From Gonocerus acuteangulatus (taxonomy: Eukaryota > Arthropoda > Insecta > Hemiptera > Coreidae), in NCBI GenBank assembly GCA_946811695.1, contig OX328125.1, forward strand, positions 104,256,176-104,320,175: DNA of 64,000 nt, given 5' to 3'. Under the pieces are notes generated by a model, which was not told the origin of the DNA, ran no database searches, and saw only the letters and a list, made by a program, of their open reading frames with translations. The position numbers and the translations under genes are program-made. This document shows positions 10,716 to 22,692 of this stretch, in pieces. Each line of letters begins with the position of its first letter. Position 1 is the stretch's first letter.

Positions 10716-11480
10716 ACATAAAATGTGGTTTGCTGTTTTATTATCGTATTACGAAATAGGTTTTTAATAAAGGATTATTATATAATTATTTCTCAAGGGC
10801 TTTTTTTGTAGGTACGCCTTAACTTCCTTAATATTTCATCAATTTTCATAAATAAGGTATCATTTTAAAACTTTTCGTAACCGCTACACTGAACAACAAA
10901 CAAATTACTCACATTTTAGTTCTTGTTCAAAAAATTACAATTATAGCATTTCTCAAGGTTTTTTTTTTTGTCAGTGCGCCATAACTTCCTTAATACTTCA
11001 TCAATTTTCATTTTAAGGCTTTTATGAACCAATACGCCTGAAAATATTGAATTTACTCGAATTTCAGTTGTTTTTTTAAATATTACAATGAAAAAAAACG
11101 TTTTTTGGAAATCCCGTTCTCGACCTAGCGATCCTAACCATTACACTGGGAAAATATGCAAATTACTCACATTTCAGTTTTTTTTGTCAAATTACAATTG
11201 AAAAATGTTTTTTTGAACCCCCCCCCCCCCCACCTATCGATTCTCTATCGAGAATATCGAGATAATTCGATATATTATGTCGAAATGGAAGGGATTTTGA
11301 TTTCACATATCTACACGCCCTCTTTCAGTGGCATCTGTCTGCGCAAAACAAACCCACCAACAATCACAGATGACTATATCATCACTTCAAACATAGTTCA
11401 AAGGGCTCCTGTAAAGATGTAAATACGCTGTAAATATGTAAATACCTTAAGCTTATGTTTAACAAAATAAATAATCTAAT
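10716..11480. repeat. Diverged direct repeats in AT-rich DNA
   Basis: Phrases recur at roughly 160-200 base spacing: CTTCCTTAATA-TTCATCAATTTTCAT (about 10818 and 10985), AAATTACTCACAT-TTCAGTT or TTTAGTT (10904, 11160), TTTCTCAAGG (10790, 10951). This suggests an old tandem or inserted repeat, with a C run at 11218-11231. No gene is visible; the 88-codon frame at 11156-11422 is unremarkable. Confidence 0.45.
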
Positions 11481-12688
11481 TAACTAACTATACGGTACTA
11501 ACTATACGGTACCAACTATACGGTACTAACTATACGGTACTAACTATACTGTACTAACTATACTGTACTAACTATACGGTACTAACTATACGGTACTAAC
11601 TATACGGTACCAACTATACGGTACTAACTATACTGTACTAACTATACTGTACTAACTATACTGTACTAACTATACGGTACTAACTATACGGTACTAACTA
11701 TACGGTACTAACTATACGGTACTAACTATACGGTACTAACTATACTGTACTAACTATACGGTACTAACTATACGGTACTAACTATACGGTACTAACTATA
11801 CTGTACTAACTATACGGTACTAACTATACGGTACTAACTATACGGTACTAACTATACTGTACTAACTATACGGTACTAACTATACTGTACTAACTATACT
11901 GTACTAACTATACGGTACTAACTATACGGTACCAGCTATACGGTACTAACTATACGGTACTAACTATACTGTACCAACTATACGGTACCAACTATACGGT
12001 ACTAACTATACGGTACTAACTATACGGTACTAACTATACTGTACTAACTATACGGTACTAACTATAGGGTACTAACTATACGGTACTAACTATACTGTAC
12101 CAACTATACGGTACTAACTATACGGTACTAACTATACGGTACTAACTATACGGTACTAACTATACGGTACTAACTATACGGTACTAACTATACGGTACCA
12201 ACTATACTGTACCAACTATACGGTACTAACTATACGGTACTAACTATACGGTACTAACTATACGGTACTAACTATACGGTACTAACTATACTGTACCAAC
12301 TATACTGTACCAACTATACGGTACCAACTATACGGTACTAACTATACGGTACTAACTATACGGTACTAACTATACGGTACTAACTATACGGTACTAACTA
12401 TACGGTACTAACTATACTGTACCAACTATACGGTACCAACTATACGGTACCAACTATACGGTACTAACTATACGGTACCAACTATACGGTACCAACTATA
12501 CGGTACCAACTATACGGTACTAACTATACGGTACTAACTATACTGTACTATCTATACGGTACTAACTATACGGTACTAACTATACGGTACTAACTATACG
12601 GTACTAACTATACGGTACTAACTATACTGTACCAACTATACGGTACTAACTATACGGTACTAACTATACGGTACTAACTATACGGTAA
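11481..12688. repeat. 14-bp minisatellite, about 85 copies
   Basis: Uninterrupted array of TAACTATACGGTAC. Variation is confined almost entirely to two positions: CGG versus CTG and TACT versus TACC, so many units create the palindrome GGTACC. Rare other variants (TAGGG, CAGC, TATC) occur. No coding frame crosses it. Confidence 0.97.
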
Positions 12689-12867
12689 TATAAAACAAAA
12701 AATGGGTTTCAATTTTGAAGTGTATTGAAGGAAGACCAATAATAAAAAAAAAAAAAAAAAACTCGCGCAAAAAAATATATTCGAAACAGCATGACGTTCA
12801 GTCGGCATCGGTTACTTCAGTTAGCTTTGAGTTACCTCCTTGTATAGTACCTAAACTATACTATAGT

Positions 12868-13302
12868 CAGTATTGGGCAAAAATTATTCAGAATGATGAA
12901 TAATGATTAATGAATAAATGTATTATTTCATTCATGAATGAAGAATAATTACTTTTATTCATTATTCGTTATTCTGTGAATGAAGTTTACGTTTTATTCA
13001 CAAATTATTCGAATGATCATTCAGAATAAACATGTTTTAGTGAATAACGATAGATTTATTATAATGTTGGCAGCCAGAAATACGTATATATATGTGTGTT
13101 TGAGTAGGATTATTCAGTAGACCAACTAGAAATAAATAATAACAAATGATGAATAATGAATGATGAATAACGAATAATGAATAACGAATAATTCTGTGAA
13201 TAATTCATGATGTTCCACGTGAATAAGATAATTCAGTGAATTATTCATCATTCACTGAAAATTTATTCGAATAATAATTTATTCGAATAATGCCCAACAC
13301 TG
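12868..13302. mobile_element. Complete hAT-type MITE with 8-bp target duplication
   Basis: A 435-bp element with ends CAGTATTGGGCA and TGCCCAACACTG (11 of 12 positions complementary) and a perfect 8-bp direct duplication ACTATAGT at 12860-12867 and 13303-13310. CAGTGTTGGGCA-type ends are typical of hAT elements. The interior consists of permutations of GAATAATGAATGATGAATAA in both orientations and can fold extensively. No transposase. Confidence 0.92.
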
Positions 13303-13492
13303 ACTATAGTAGGGTTTATGTCCCCCGATTTTAAATACATCCCCCTTTTAGTACGTAAGCATATAATAAGGTGTAGTTTTAAGTCCAGCTCCAGGTTCCA
13401 ATCCGTTGGGCCTGGAGCTCTCATTGTACATATTGAATTTTTGGGAGGGCGTGGGAAAAAAATTGGGACTGCACTCGGAAAATCGTATTTTT

Positions 13493-13626
13493 AGCGCGGT
13501 TCCTCCCTCCCCCATAGGGAGGAACCCCGCTTATAAGGTTGATACAATGAAACAATCCGGAAGTGCCGACAAGAAAATTTCGCGTTTCAGAACCCCTAGA
13601 GACCGAAAATAACGGTGGTTCAAATT

Positions 13627-13701
<75 letters not shown>

Positions 13702-15000
13702 CTGTTCGCTCATTTCTGGCTTCCCTGATGGTCCGATTTTGATGACATTTGGTACAAAAATCCGTCGTCCAATTTGAAAGGTCAAGTTCGTTAACCAGCA
13801 AAATCCGCCCACTGGAAGATGGCGTATGGGGCGAAATTCGCGCAGACAAAATCGTAACGCTTACGCTTTTGAATTCATAAGCTTGTAAGTACTCTTTCTA
13901 CAGGCTTCTTGGGCTAGGAAAACGAATGAAAGCATTTTCAATGCGATAGCTTTAACCGTTTTCGAGAAAATTGGAAAAATAGTTTTTGAATACCGTTTTT
14001 GGTTTGGGTACTTAGAATCACGGGATTCAGTTGAAACATTATCTGCATGTTCTACTTTCATTAAAACTAATATGTTGAAAGTTATGTTACGTTTGGAGTT
14101 AAGGAAGGGTTAGAATAAAAATTTTTATGAACAGACATGAAAAGTTTTGGGAACTTCGTATATTTTCCTTAATATCTCGAAAAAGGTTGAGAATCTTGGT
14201 AAACAAACGAATACCATTAGAAAGCTTACTAAATGCTCTAAAAAAAAGGTTCTGATGAAAATTTTGATTAGGCGATGTCAATCGGAGAAATAAGTGCTTA
14301 AAACATTAAAGTAATTGATTTTGCTTATTCGAACTGTTCTTTTTATCTGTTTTTATTCCTTGTTATTTTTTAATTGTTTATAGTTGGATAATGTATTTTA
14401 CAATAAAACAGATTAGGCACAATAAGAAAAACAATTCATTGTTAGAAATATAGCTTGCCAAGAGAAAAAGATTCGATGACGTCTTTTGAATATTTTCAAT
14501 TGCCTTTATGCTGTTGGTTTTTTTATTTTATTTTTTAATTGATTTTATCTGTAGAATTATTACTATAGTAAAAGAACACAGGAATGTGTGAACATTTTTG
14601 ATATTTTCCAATTCATTGAAACGTATGAAATGAAGTATCGGTAGAAGAGGATTCTAGGGTCTTGCGGACCTGACCCCCAGGTATAGCCATAAAACCCTTT
14701 GAACAAAGGCCGAGGAAAATACTATCTGTTTCTATTCTATGCTTTTCAAATGAGAATAGAGATATGAACAGGAACCGGGGTCTCCCGTGGTCTAATGGTT
14801 AGCGCCTTGGATTCATAAGCGGGAGATGGGGGGTTCGATTCCCAACCTCCGGCAGGAATTTTATCTTCCCACGGCTCGCTGGTGAAATTCCTCGCTACAC
14901 CCTGGATGTCGGCGCTAATGACCTACATGTAGATGAGCTGTGAAAAAAAAAAAAATGAACTGGAACCGCGCTAAGATGACGCAGTTCCTGCGAGTCGGAC
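13493..15000 (+). mobile_element. Family A element, complete, carrying a nested SINE
   Basis: The 5' AGCGCGGTTCC hairpin, central (TA)n at 13629-13697, conserved body and 3' end GGAACCGCGCTAAGATGACG...GTCGGAC|TTTT are all present. A tRNA-type SINE sits just inside the 3' end (14778-14954) and splits the subterminal inverted repeat. A second copy at 30929-32450 has the same SINE at the same place, so this composite form was itself mobilised. Body frames are not considered genes. Confidence 0.85.
14778..14954 (+). mobile_element. tRNA-derived SINE (family S-A) nested in family A element
   Basis: The head GGTCTCCCGTGGTCTAATGG holds a tRNA-like A box and GGTTCGATTCC a B box (the pol III promoter halves). 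A body with CCTCGCTACACCCTGGATGT follows, then the shared tail GGCGCTAATGACCTACATGT and a short A tract. Flanking repeat: ATGAACAGGAACCG (14764-14777) against ATGAACTGGAACCG (14955-14968), 13 of 14 identical, marking target-primed integration. It is not a tRNA gene: the cloverleaf is not kept and there is a SINE body. Confidence 0.9.
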
Positions 15001-15399
15001 TTTTTTTTTGGTTCATTTTAAAACAATTTTTTCACATAAATACTCTTGAATATCATATTTGATTAGTTTAGGAAGACTTTTAGCCCATAAAAAAAACGCT
15101 TAAGAGAGTTTTGAGGATGTTACAATGCGATTGCTTTAATATTTTCAAGTTTGTGAAAAGTAACAGATAATTTATCTTGATACTAAATGGAGATTGAACA
15201 GATAAATGTACGTATATTTATGTAAGAGTTTGTTAATGCGAGCGGATGGAAAACCCGCTAGAATGAACTAGTTGGCGTGGATTGTGTATTCTTGCCGGAG
15301 GATCCTCTAGATTGGCATAATAACTCGAGCGGACTGCCCAAGGGAGCACTTTTCCGTATTAATTGATCCGTAAAAGGGGATCATTCCGAGTGGGTTTAG

Positions 15400-15669
15400 T
15401 TCTTAGGGGGGCCGACAGATAGCAGGCAGACAGCACCTCTAGCCGCTTCTACAGACGCTTGCGCAGTCACCCTCGCTCTCTCACACCGTGTTCGTCTCGC
15501 GTCTCGCTCTTCGCCAGCTCTCGTACTCACCAGATCCGCCAAGGTTTTTTTTTTTTCATTTATTTCCACTCCCAGTGTCCGCTCTGTCCGCGAGTTCCGC
15601 GCACGAACACACCGGCCTACGCGGCCCTGTTGGACTCAAACTGACGCCAACCTCCAATCATACACACCG
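15400..15669 (+). other. Candidate 5' non-coding exon and promoter-proximal region
   Basis: A CpG-rich block in AT-rich DNA (for example CGTCTCGCGTCTCGCTCTTC and CCGCGAGTTCCGCGCACG). It contains no ATG from about 15421 to 15669 and ends at CACACCG|GTGAGTATT, a strong match to the metazoan 5' splice-site consensus. I see no repeat homology. This fits a first, untranslated exon of a host gene on the plus strand with its coding exons beyond a long intron, possibly outside the window. No TATA box or protein evidence supports it, so it is a hypothesis. Confidence 0.35.
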
Positions 15670-17141
15670 GTGAGTATTTCTCTTGATGGTTCAAATCAAT
15701 TCATTTTATCAATACCTGTTATCAGTCAAACAAGAAATATTCATAGTTAACCTAACTTTTGCATAATATAGAATGTTTTTAATGCTAAATTTTTGACAGT
15801 ACACAAGAACATTTGGCTTGAAGAAACTGGAAAAGCTTCTTCCTAAATTCTACTCAATACGGCCTAAAGGAATTGTTTTTAAGTAGTATTGCTGGGGATA
15901 AAACTAGAAAAAGATAGGCCAGGATTTAATACAAAGGATAAAAACATTTTGATGACAAATACTAAGCATATACTCTTCTTAAGGTCATAAATCTTCTTAA
16001 AGAACATTGACAACAGATAAAAACTTATCTAGCCCTAATATTCTGCACTGAAGATTCACAAGATCTTCCAAAGAAAACAAATATGTCAAGCCCTCCTGGA
16101 TCAGCTGTTCGAATTGTGTCAAAATAAAGAGAAAATGTGTTAGGATAATAAACTTTGCCAGTGAACAATTTCCCTGTTTGCAATACAGGCTGTGAAAATC
16201 ATGGCTAACTCAAGGTCATGGATGCAATTACTATTTAACCACCAATCAGCTTGATGTACAAAATAGTTTTAAAAATTCATGTAAAAATTTTATTACTAGC
16301 ATTTGTATTTGTGCGCTCTACTTATGTGGTGATGCAGATAATTTTTAACACCAAAACGTCATACGTTATCAGAAATTGATTGATCGAAGAGCATAAAGTG
16401 CATTTACTATCGGACTTGCGTCCTTCATCCGCTCAACGTTATAGTTATGCCTGTTTTAAACTTTTCAACAGAGTCATCATCTTTTGAATTGAATAAGTAA
16501 CGTTATGGAATCATGATATATTTTCTGTTTCGTTTGTCAAAAATATTTTGTGAGGATACAAACACTTAAAGAAAGCGATAAGATAATATATTAGTAGAGA
16601 AGTGAAAAAAAAAAAAAAAAAAAACTCATAAAAATTGTAGAAAAATATTTTTCTAATCCTCAACAATTAATCTGAAGTTTTGTGCTTTGTAGGTTGCTTA
16701 AAAATCGTTCAAAATCCCGTTAAAATCGTAATAATATTGATAACAATTCAACATTTTGTTAATTAGGTTTGTAAGTGGCCTACAACCGTAGCATATCTCA
16801 CATTATTGCAGCCAGTTTATAGAAATTGCCTTAAGAATTCGTTGAGTAAATTAAAATTATAATAATAATAACAATGATTAAAAATTATTGTATTTATAAA
16901 TTGTTAATATATATGATTTATAATTAATCAATGATATTTTACAGTAATATCAATCCGAAGATGTTAGAAATTATTATGATGCTCTCTAGTAATTAGAATG
17001 TTTTGGCATAATGTAAATATAAAAAAAAGTTTACGAAATTAAAGGTATACAATAAAACTATTAAGAATTGTTCAATTCTTATACATAAAGACCATAGCCT
17101 TTATGTAATAAAATAATAATGATAATGAAAATGGGGCATTC
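15670..17141. other. Low-repeat AT-rich interval
   Basis: About 1.5 kb without any family found elsewhere here, apart from an A tract at 16603-16623. No convincing coding exon. If the preceding block is an exon, this would be the start of its intron. Confidence 0.45.
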
Positions 17142-17275
17142 AGCGCGGTTCCTCCCTCCCCCATAGGGAGGAACCCTGCTTATAAGGTTGATACAATGAA
17201 ACAATCCGGAAGTGCCGACTAGAAAATTTTGCGTTTCAGAACCCCTAGAGACCGAAAATAACGGTGGTTCAAATT

Positions 17276-17310
<35 letters not shown>

Positions 17311-18340
17311 CTGTTCGCTCATTTCTGGCTTCCCTAATGGTCCGATTGTGATGAAATTTGGTACAAAAATCCGTCGTCCAATTTAAAAGGTCAAGTTCGT
17401 TAACCAGCAGAATCCGCCCACTGGAAGATGGCGTTTGGGGCGAAATTCGCGCAAAAAAATCGTAACGCTTACGTGTTTGAGTTCATAAGCTTGTAAGTAC
17501 TCGTTTTATAGGCTTCTTGGGCTAGGAAAACGAATGAAACCATTTTCAAGGCGATAGCTTTAACCGTTTTCGAGAAAATTGGAAAGATAGTTTTTGAATA
17601 CCGTTTTTGGTTTGGGTACTTAGAATCATGGGATTCAGTTGAAACATTTTCTGCATGTTCTACTTTCATTAAAACTAATATGTTGAAATTTTTGTTACGT
17701 TTGGAGTTTAGGAAGGGTTAGAATAAAATATTTTATTAACAGACATAAAAAGTTTTGGTAACTTTGTATACTTTCCTTAATATCTCGAAAAAGGTTGAGA
17801 ATCTTGGTAAACGGAAGAATACCATTAGAAATCTTATTAAATGCTCTAAAAAAAAGGTTCTAATGGAAGTTTTGATTAGGTGATGTTAATCGGTGAAATA
17901 AGAGCTTAAAACTTTAAAGTAATTGATTTCGCTTATTCGAACTGTTCTTTTTGTCTGTTTTTATTTTTATTCCTTGTTATTTTTTAATTGCTTGTTGTTG
18001 GATAATGTATTTGAAAATAAAACAAGTTAAGAAAAATAGGAAAAAACAATTTAATATTAGAGATATGGATTTCCAAGATTCCAAGACCTTGTCACTAGCG
18101 GGTCCGTTTCTAGTGTAGCAGACCGTTCCAGGTAAGATTGTAAATCATGACCTTTCAAGACTTTACTACTCACAGGAATGGCGTTAGTGACGTTAAGGGT
18201 TGACACGCCATTATAATAATTAATTTAAAAAAAAAGACTGGTGGAACCAAAATAATAACTGCTTCTATTTTAATCTTTCCAAATTAGACTAGGGATATGA
18301 ACGGAACCGCGCTAAGATGATGCAGTCCTGCGAGACGGAC
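17142..18340 (+). mobile_element. Family A element, complete
   Basis: 5' AGCGCGGTTCC hairpin, short (TA)n at 17277-17306, standard body, 3' end ACGGAACCGCGCTAAGATGA...GAGACGGAC followed by nine Ts. It lacks the SINE found in two other copies. The left flank is GGGGCATTC rather than a T run, an exception to the T-flanked pattern. Confidence 0.83.
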
Positions 18341-19337
18341 TTTTTTTTTCTAATGTTGCTAGAAAAAAAGTACTAAGGTTTTTTTTCTCCTTTTTATAAC
18401 CTACTACATTCATTCTTCTCTGCTTGTTAATTGATTCGTCGTTTGTAATATTTTCACATATGTTACATTTTATGACATAGTGGTTTTTAGTAAATAACGA
18501 CCAATGTAGCTCTTATTATATGTATCAAATGTAATCCAGAAATCATTGCCATTAAGTTTGACTGGCACTAATTGTAAGTTATTTGCTATAACAGGTACCA
18601 AACCTTTTGGTGGGTACAAAAATAATTGATTATTGTTGGGGAGACCAGAAGATTTTGTACCTGCGGTGTGCAGTAGCACCATCATCCGGTCAAATCAATG
18701 TCAAGTTACCTTCGTTAAAAATAATATGTTATCATCATTATGACGGTTATGGTTGATCTTCTATAAATTTAAGACCATTATTAGATCGGACCTTAAATTT
18801 GTTTCATGGTTGCGGAGAATTGATCTGCAAAAAAAAAAATGGGTGTTTTATAAGGTAGTTTAGGTTGTTATATTTCATTATTTTTTCTGTTTTGTTTTGA
18901 AAGTGGGTTGATGGTTTTGGAATATAGCCTACTTGTGAGTGTGGGTAGGATTTGTGTGTGGGGGGAGCTGTGGGCCGTGAACCCCCCGCCCCTCTCCGAA
19001 GAGTTTGCGGGTCTGTTATCGAATTTCTACCTGCCCTCTCTACCTTCCCGCTCTTCTCCCTTATCTTATCACCTGTCAAGCCATCAACCTTTCAAAACAG
19101 CTTGCCTCCAGGGCTCTCCGATCTGGCCTCTCGACGCACGCAGGGTCCCCGCCTTGGAATTTCTCAGCATTACTATTTCTTCTGGCGTAGAAATAGTACT
19201 AATTGTTTCCAATAGGGGTTGACAAACTTGCGCCTAAATAATCACTGCAATAAAATGTTGCAGCATATCCTGTTTTCCTTTAAAAGCGACGGTTGTTTTG
19301 ACCACATTTGCAGGAATGGACATTGGGAGGGCTTAGG
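18341..19337. other. Interval without recognised features
   Basis: It contains a C-rich stretch (about 18960-19160) with several overlapping 60-104 codon frames on both strands, none resembling a known protein. The absence of one dominant frame argues against a gene. Confidence 0.4.
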
Positions 19338-19590
19338 CTCCACCTACATTGGATCCATATTTCTTCTGATCCCATCCAATCCTATTTCGTTTGACAGACA
19401 GCGGCCGACGTGAGTGCCTATGTCGGTCCCGAACCGATTCGATCCGATTTAGTCACAGCTCGTCAGTAATGACCTCGTAGTGAAGTGAAAATGTGTGATT
19501 AATTAAAAAAAGGCCACCTAATAAGCATAGAAACCTTCGATTAGGTTGAATCTTGAAGGTACGAAGGGGGAGTTGAGAGGCCAATCAATC
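19338..19590. mobile_element. Family D element fragment
   Basis: It shares CCACCTACATTGGATCCATA, CGGCCGACGTGAGTGCCTA, GATCCGATTTAGTCACAGCT and the following GTGAAGTGAAAATG block with the copies at 28143-28811 and 49365-49980. The opposite end is missing. Confidence 0.65.
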
Positions 19591-19759
19591 TTCTGGGAGT
19601 ACATCAGTCCCGAAATAATAAATCATAATGTAACAGCTAATTTTTAACTGTTACACTACCATAGGAGAACCATTAGTATTCATATTTTAAAATTATTTAT
19701 AAGAAAGGCAGCTAGAAGGTTATAAGCATTGGATTTATACAAAAATATTTTTTCTCAAA

Positions 19760-21035
19760 AGGAAGGTCAAGTTTGTTAATCAGGCGAATCTCCCTACTGG
19801 AATACCATTTGTTCGGCGACTTTCGCAAGAAAAAAATCGCAGATAATTCGGATTAGCATTTATTGGATTTCAGATACACTTTATAGAGTTTAATGTTGGG
19901 AATCAAATGAAACCGTTTTCAAGGTTCATCTAAAACTATTGAGTTGATAAGTGCTACCACTTTTTTGAGACCTCATAGGAGGTTCATAAATATGAATAAG
20001 GCCAATCAGGTCTCCCAGTTTCAATTTTTTTTTCTTATATTTTAATTACTGTAACAATATTTCGGCTTATTGCCATCATTAGGAAATCTTTATTACTACC
20101 ACAGTCTAAAAATATCACAATACCCATGATTCAAATAATTTCTTTGCTTGCAATTTCTTCAATTTTGTATAAACCGGTCCCCAGGCAGTAACAGATCTTG
20201 TCCGAAATAATGTTTACAATTATTAAAATTAAAAAAAAAAAAAAAAAATGAAACTGGGAGACCTGATTGGCCTTTTTCATATTTATGAAACCTGGATAAC
20301 TTATCTAAAACTCTTTTTTAGGTAAGTGGACACAACTAGACATTTCTTAAGATTTGCGTACATTTTCTTGAACATCTCGAAAATGGTTAGGAAATGTAAG
20401 GCAACCATTCGAATGCTTTGTACTTTTCCTACAAAAACGCTTCATATGCAATATTTGATGTTGTGATACCATTTGTAGAAATCGGTGCTTCAAATCCGAA
20501 AGTTTCGTTTTTTTTAAAAAGGTTTTTTCCTTAGTTTTTGGCGATTGTTTGTTGTTCTTTTTATTTGTATTTTTTTCATTAATACGAGATAAGTAAATGA
20601 GAAGCGTGTTTATAATATTTGTAGTTTTTAATGGCTAATTTATTTAATGATTCAGAGTGATTTAGGTAACATGACCTTGTTTCTCTGGTTCGTCTTTTGC
20701 CTTCACTCACAGTTTCTAGTTAAAGTGAATAGCACCATCATCTATAGAAAATTCAATGTCCGATTTGAAGGGCGAATCCCGGGTCTGAAACTCTCCTCCT
20801 AGCATTATTTATCCATAAAGCAATAGTATAAATTTCAATTATTATGAATCTGCATTCCGTAGAGTAAACATTCGCCCTTGCTATCCTGAACCATTTCTAG
20901 AACTTGGACTTCGATTTCCCAACATCTGGACCTCGCGATTCACTCTTTCTCTAACAAGTTCCTGAAATGACAATGAGGATAAGAACGGAAACGAACTAAG
21001 ATGACGCAGTTTCTGTGAGGCGAACTTTTTACTTT
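19760..21035 (+). mobile_element. Old diverged family A element carrying a MITE
   Basis: Diverged body (GGTCAAGTTTGTTAATCAGG, CGACTTTCGCAAGAAAAAAA, TGAAACCGTTTTCAAGG), then a MITE at 19979-20293, then the distal module (CATCTCGAAAATGGTTAGG) and a degraded 3' end at about 20976-21030 (ACGGAAACGAACTAAGATGA, CGCAGTTTCTGTG). The 5' hairpin is not preserved. The divergence shows that the family has been active over a long time. Confidence 0.65.
19979..20293. mobile_element. MITE with long terminal inverted repeats
   Basis: A terminal arm of roughly 45 bases: GGTTCATAAATATGAATAAG, GCCAATCAGGTCTCCCAGTT then TCA and Ts at the left, mirrored at the right by ATGAAACTGGGAGACCTGAT, TGGCCTTTTTCATATTTATG and AAACC. 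The centre is about 220 bases, AT-rich, without coding. No clear target duplication, so the superfamily is undetermined. Confidence 0.85.
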
Positions 21036-21061
21036 TCGACAGTGTATTAAATTTAAATAAA

Positions 21062-21322
21062 ACCTGAGAGTGCGCTAAATTTTTTTTTCTTTCTATTATC
21101 ATCGTTCGAGGGTTGGATTTGGGGTCGCAGATCGTCCCTAGGCTCGCCCAGCCACTAATTAATTAATAAATGGGTACCTGCAAAGGGAAAAATCAGGCGA
21201 CCGGAGCATAGTACTGACCACACTATCTCCCTGGTGTGCCGCATGGTCAATAATCAGATACCTCTACAGTATCTGCCCCTCTGGGCCCTTAGTGGCCTGT
21301 TATGGGACTGATTTTTTTTTCT
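21062..21322 (+). mobile_element. SINE family S-B, 5'-truncated copy
   Basis: Same sequence, same order, as the body of the full S-B element on the minus strand at 22352-22692: GGTTGGATTTGGGGTC, CAGATCGTCCCTAGGC, AAATCAGGCG, CACACTATCTCCCTGGTGTG, CAGTATCTGCCCCTCTGGGC and a terminal GGGACTGA followed by Ts. The tRNA-like head is missing. The T-run end may act as a pol III terminator. Confidence 0.78.
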
Positions 21323-21761
21323 GATTAAATTGCAATTTCTCAACGATTTAAACGAGAACGTCTCAATTGCCTCATAATTGATCAAAGAACGCAACATTGA
21401 TTTCAACCAAGAATCCCGTTCCGACCTCCTGAACATCTGGTACATATCCCCGCGACCACATCCCAGTAGCCGACGGCTCCCGACGAGATCCTGCCCGGTA
21501 CATTAGGTAACCGAGGACTAACCTTCACCCCGGGACTTTCTCTCGGCCTCCATGCACACCGTCTGGAACCACCTAGCGAACTCTATCGGCTTACGTAGAC
21601 GGCTGCAATCGTTCCACTGTTGAACATCCCGGTCACCCGGATCGGCGAGACCTTCAGACGACCTTGGAGGATTACCAAATTATCCGTTAGATGATTGTGG
21701 CAAGTCATCGGATAGTTAATTAAAACAATAGCTAATTTAACCTCCTTATCCTTATCTTGGA

Positions 21762-21810
21762 AAATTCCGTCGCGCAGGAGTTGCATAACTGAGCCCATTC
21801 CTCAGCAAGA
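21762..21810 (-). mobile_element. Family B 3'-end stub
   Basis: The minus strand reads CTGAGGAATGGGCTCAGTTA, then TGCAACTCCTGCGCGACGG, matching the 3' terminus of family B copies (GAGGAAAGTGCTTAGTTATG, CAGCTCCTGCGTGACGGAC). Nothing else of family B is evident beside it; the adjacent GC-rich stretch 21430-21700 is unrecognised. Confidence 0.55.
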
Positions 21811-22034
21811 TGGTCACCTTTCGTAAATTTCCTAAATCTCCTAAAGAATTTGTTTAAAATTACCTAAATTATTTTTTTTGAATTCATGTTTATTTAAAAT
21901 CTGAACAATTATAAGTACAATAATTAATTGTGCTGGCCTAAGTATACATATCAATGAACAGTACATGGAAGGAGCCAATGGATGACAATTTAGAATGAAA
22001 CGTTAGGAATCGGGAGTTTGCGTGATATGAGAAA

Positions 22035-22117
22035 ATTCCTGCGCGCCGGTGGGAATCGAACCCACCATCTCCCGCATATGAATCTAAAGCGTTAGCCACT
22101 AGACCATGGGGAGAACC
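22035..22117 (-). mobile_element. SINE S-A head fragment
   Basis: The minus strand carries the tRNA-like head (CCCATGGTCTAGTGGCTAAC for the A box, GGTTCGATTCCCACC for the B box) followed by only a stub of body. No shared tail remains. It is next to T tracts at 22137-22150 and 22189-22227. It is not an intact tRNA gene. Confidence 0.75.
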
Positions 22118-22185
22118 CGTGAAATAATTTTAAACATTTTTTTTTTTTTTTATATATATATACTACTTCACAAATATTATGAAAT

Positions 22186-22233
<48 letters not shown>

Positions 22234-22351
22234 AGAGAAGAAAAAGCAATTTATCAATGAAAATAAAATAAACTGATTTAAATGAAATATAATAATAAAA
22301 GAAAATGTATAAATCAGTTATACTTTATTATAATATATAAAAAAAAAAAAA

Positions 22352-22692
22352 TCAGTCCCGTGACAGGCCACAAGGGCCCAGAGGGGCAGATACTGTAGAG
22401 GTATCTGATTCTTTACCATACAGCACACTAGGGAGATAGTGTGGTCAATACTATGCTCCGCCCGCCTGATTTTTCCCTTGCTGCTTCGACTTCTAGAGTC
22501 ATTATTAGCACCAAGGTACCCATTGATAAATTAATTAAAGGCTGGGTTGGCCTAGGGACGATCTGGGACCCCAAATCCAACTCTCGAACGAAGGCACTAG
22601 AAGAAAAAATCTTTAGTGCGCGCTCGGGTTTTGAACCTGGTCCTCCACAGTTCATTAGTCGAGTGCTCTACCACTGAGCTAACCTCGCCCCT
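22352..22692 (-). mobile_element. SINE family S-B, full length
   Basis: On the minus strand the head GGGGCGAGGTTAGCTCAGTG-GTAGAGC is a clear tRNA-like A box and CAGGTTCAAAACC a B box. A body of about 250 bases follows, shared with 21062-21322, and it ends in GGGACTGAT plus a T run. Two different 3' flanks for the same body support mobility. The tRNA of origin resembles the Ala/Ile type by A box only, which is a guess. Confidence 0.82.

Noticed and set aside
14778..14860. tRNA gene
   Set aside because: A and B boxes are present, but the same head recurs with a shared body, tail and target duplication: it is a SINE.
18908..19222. Overlapping 61-104 codon frames
   Set aside because: Several frames are open at once in a C-rich patch; no family motif and no splice or start context.
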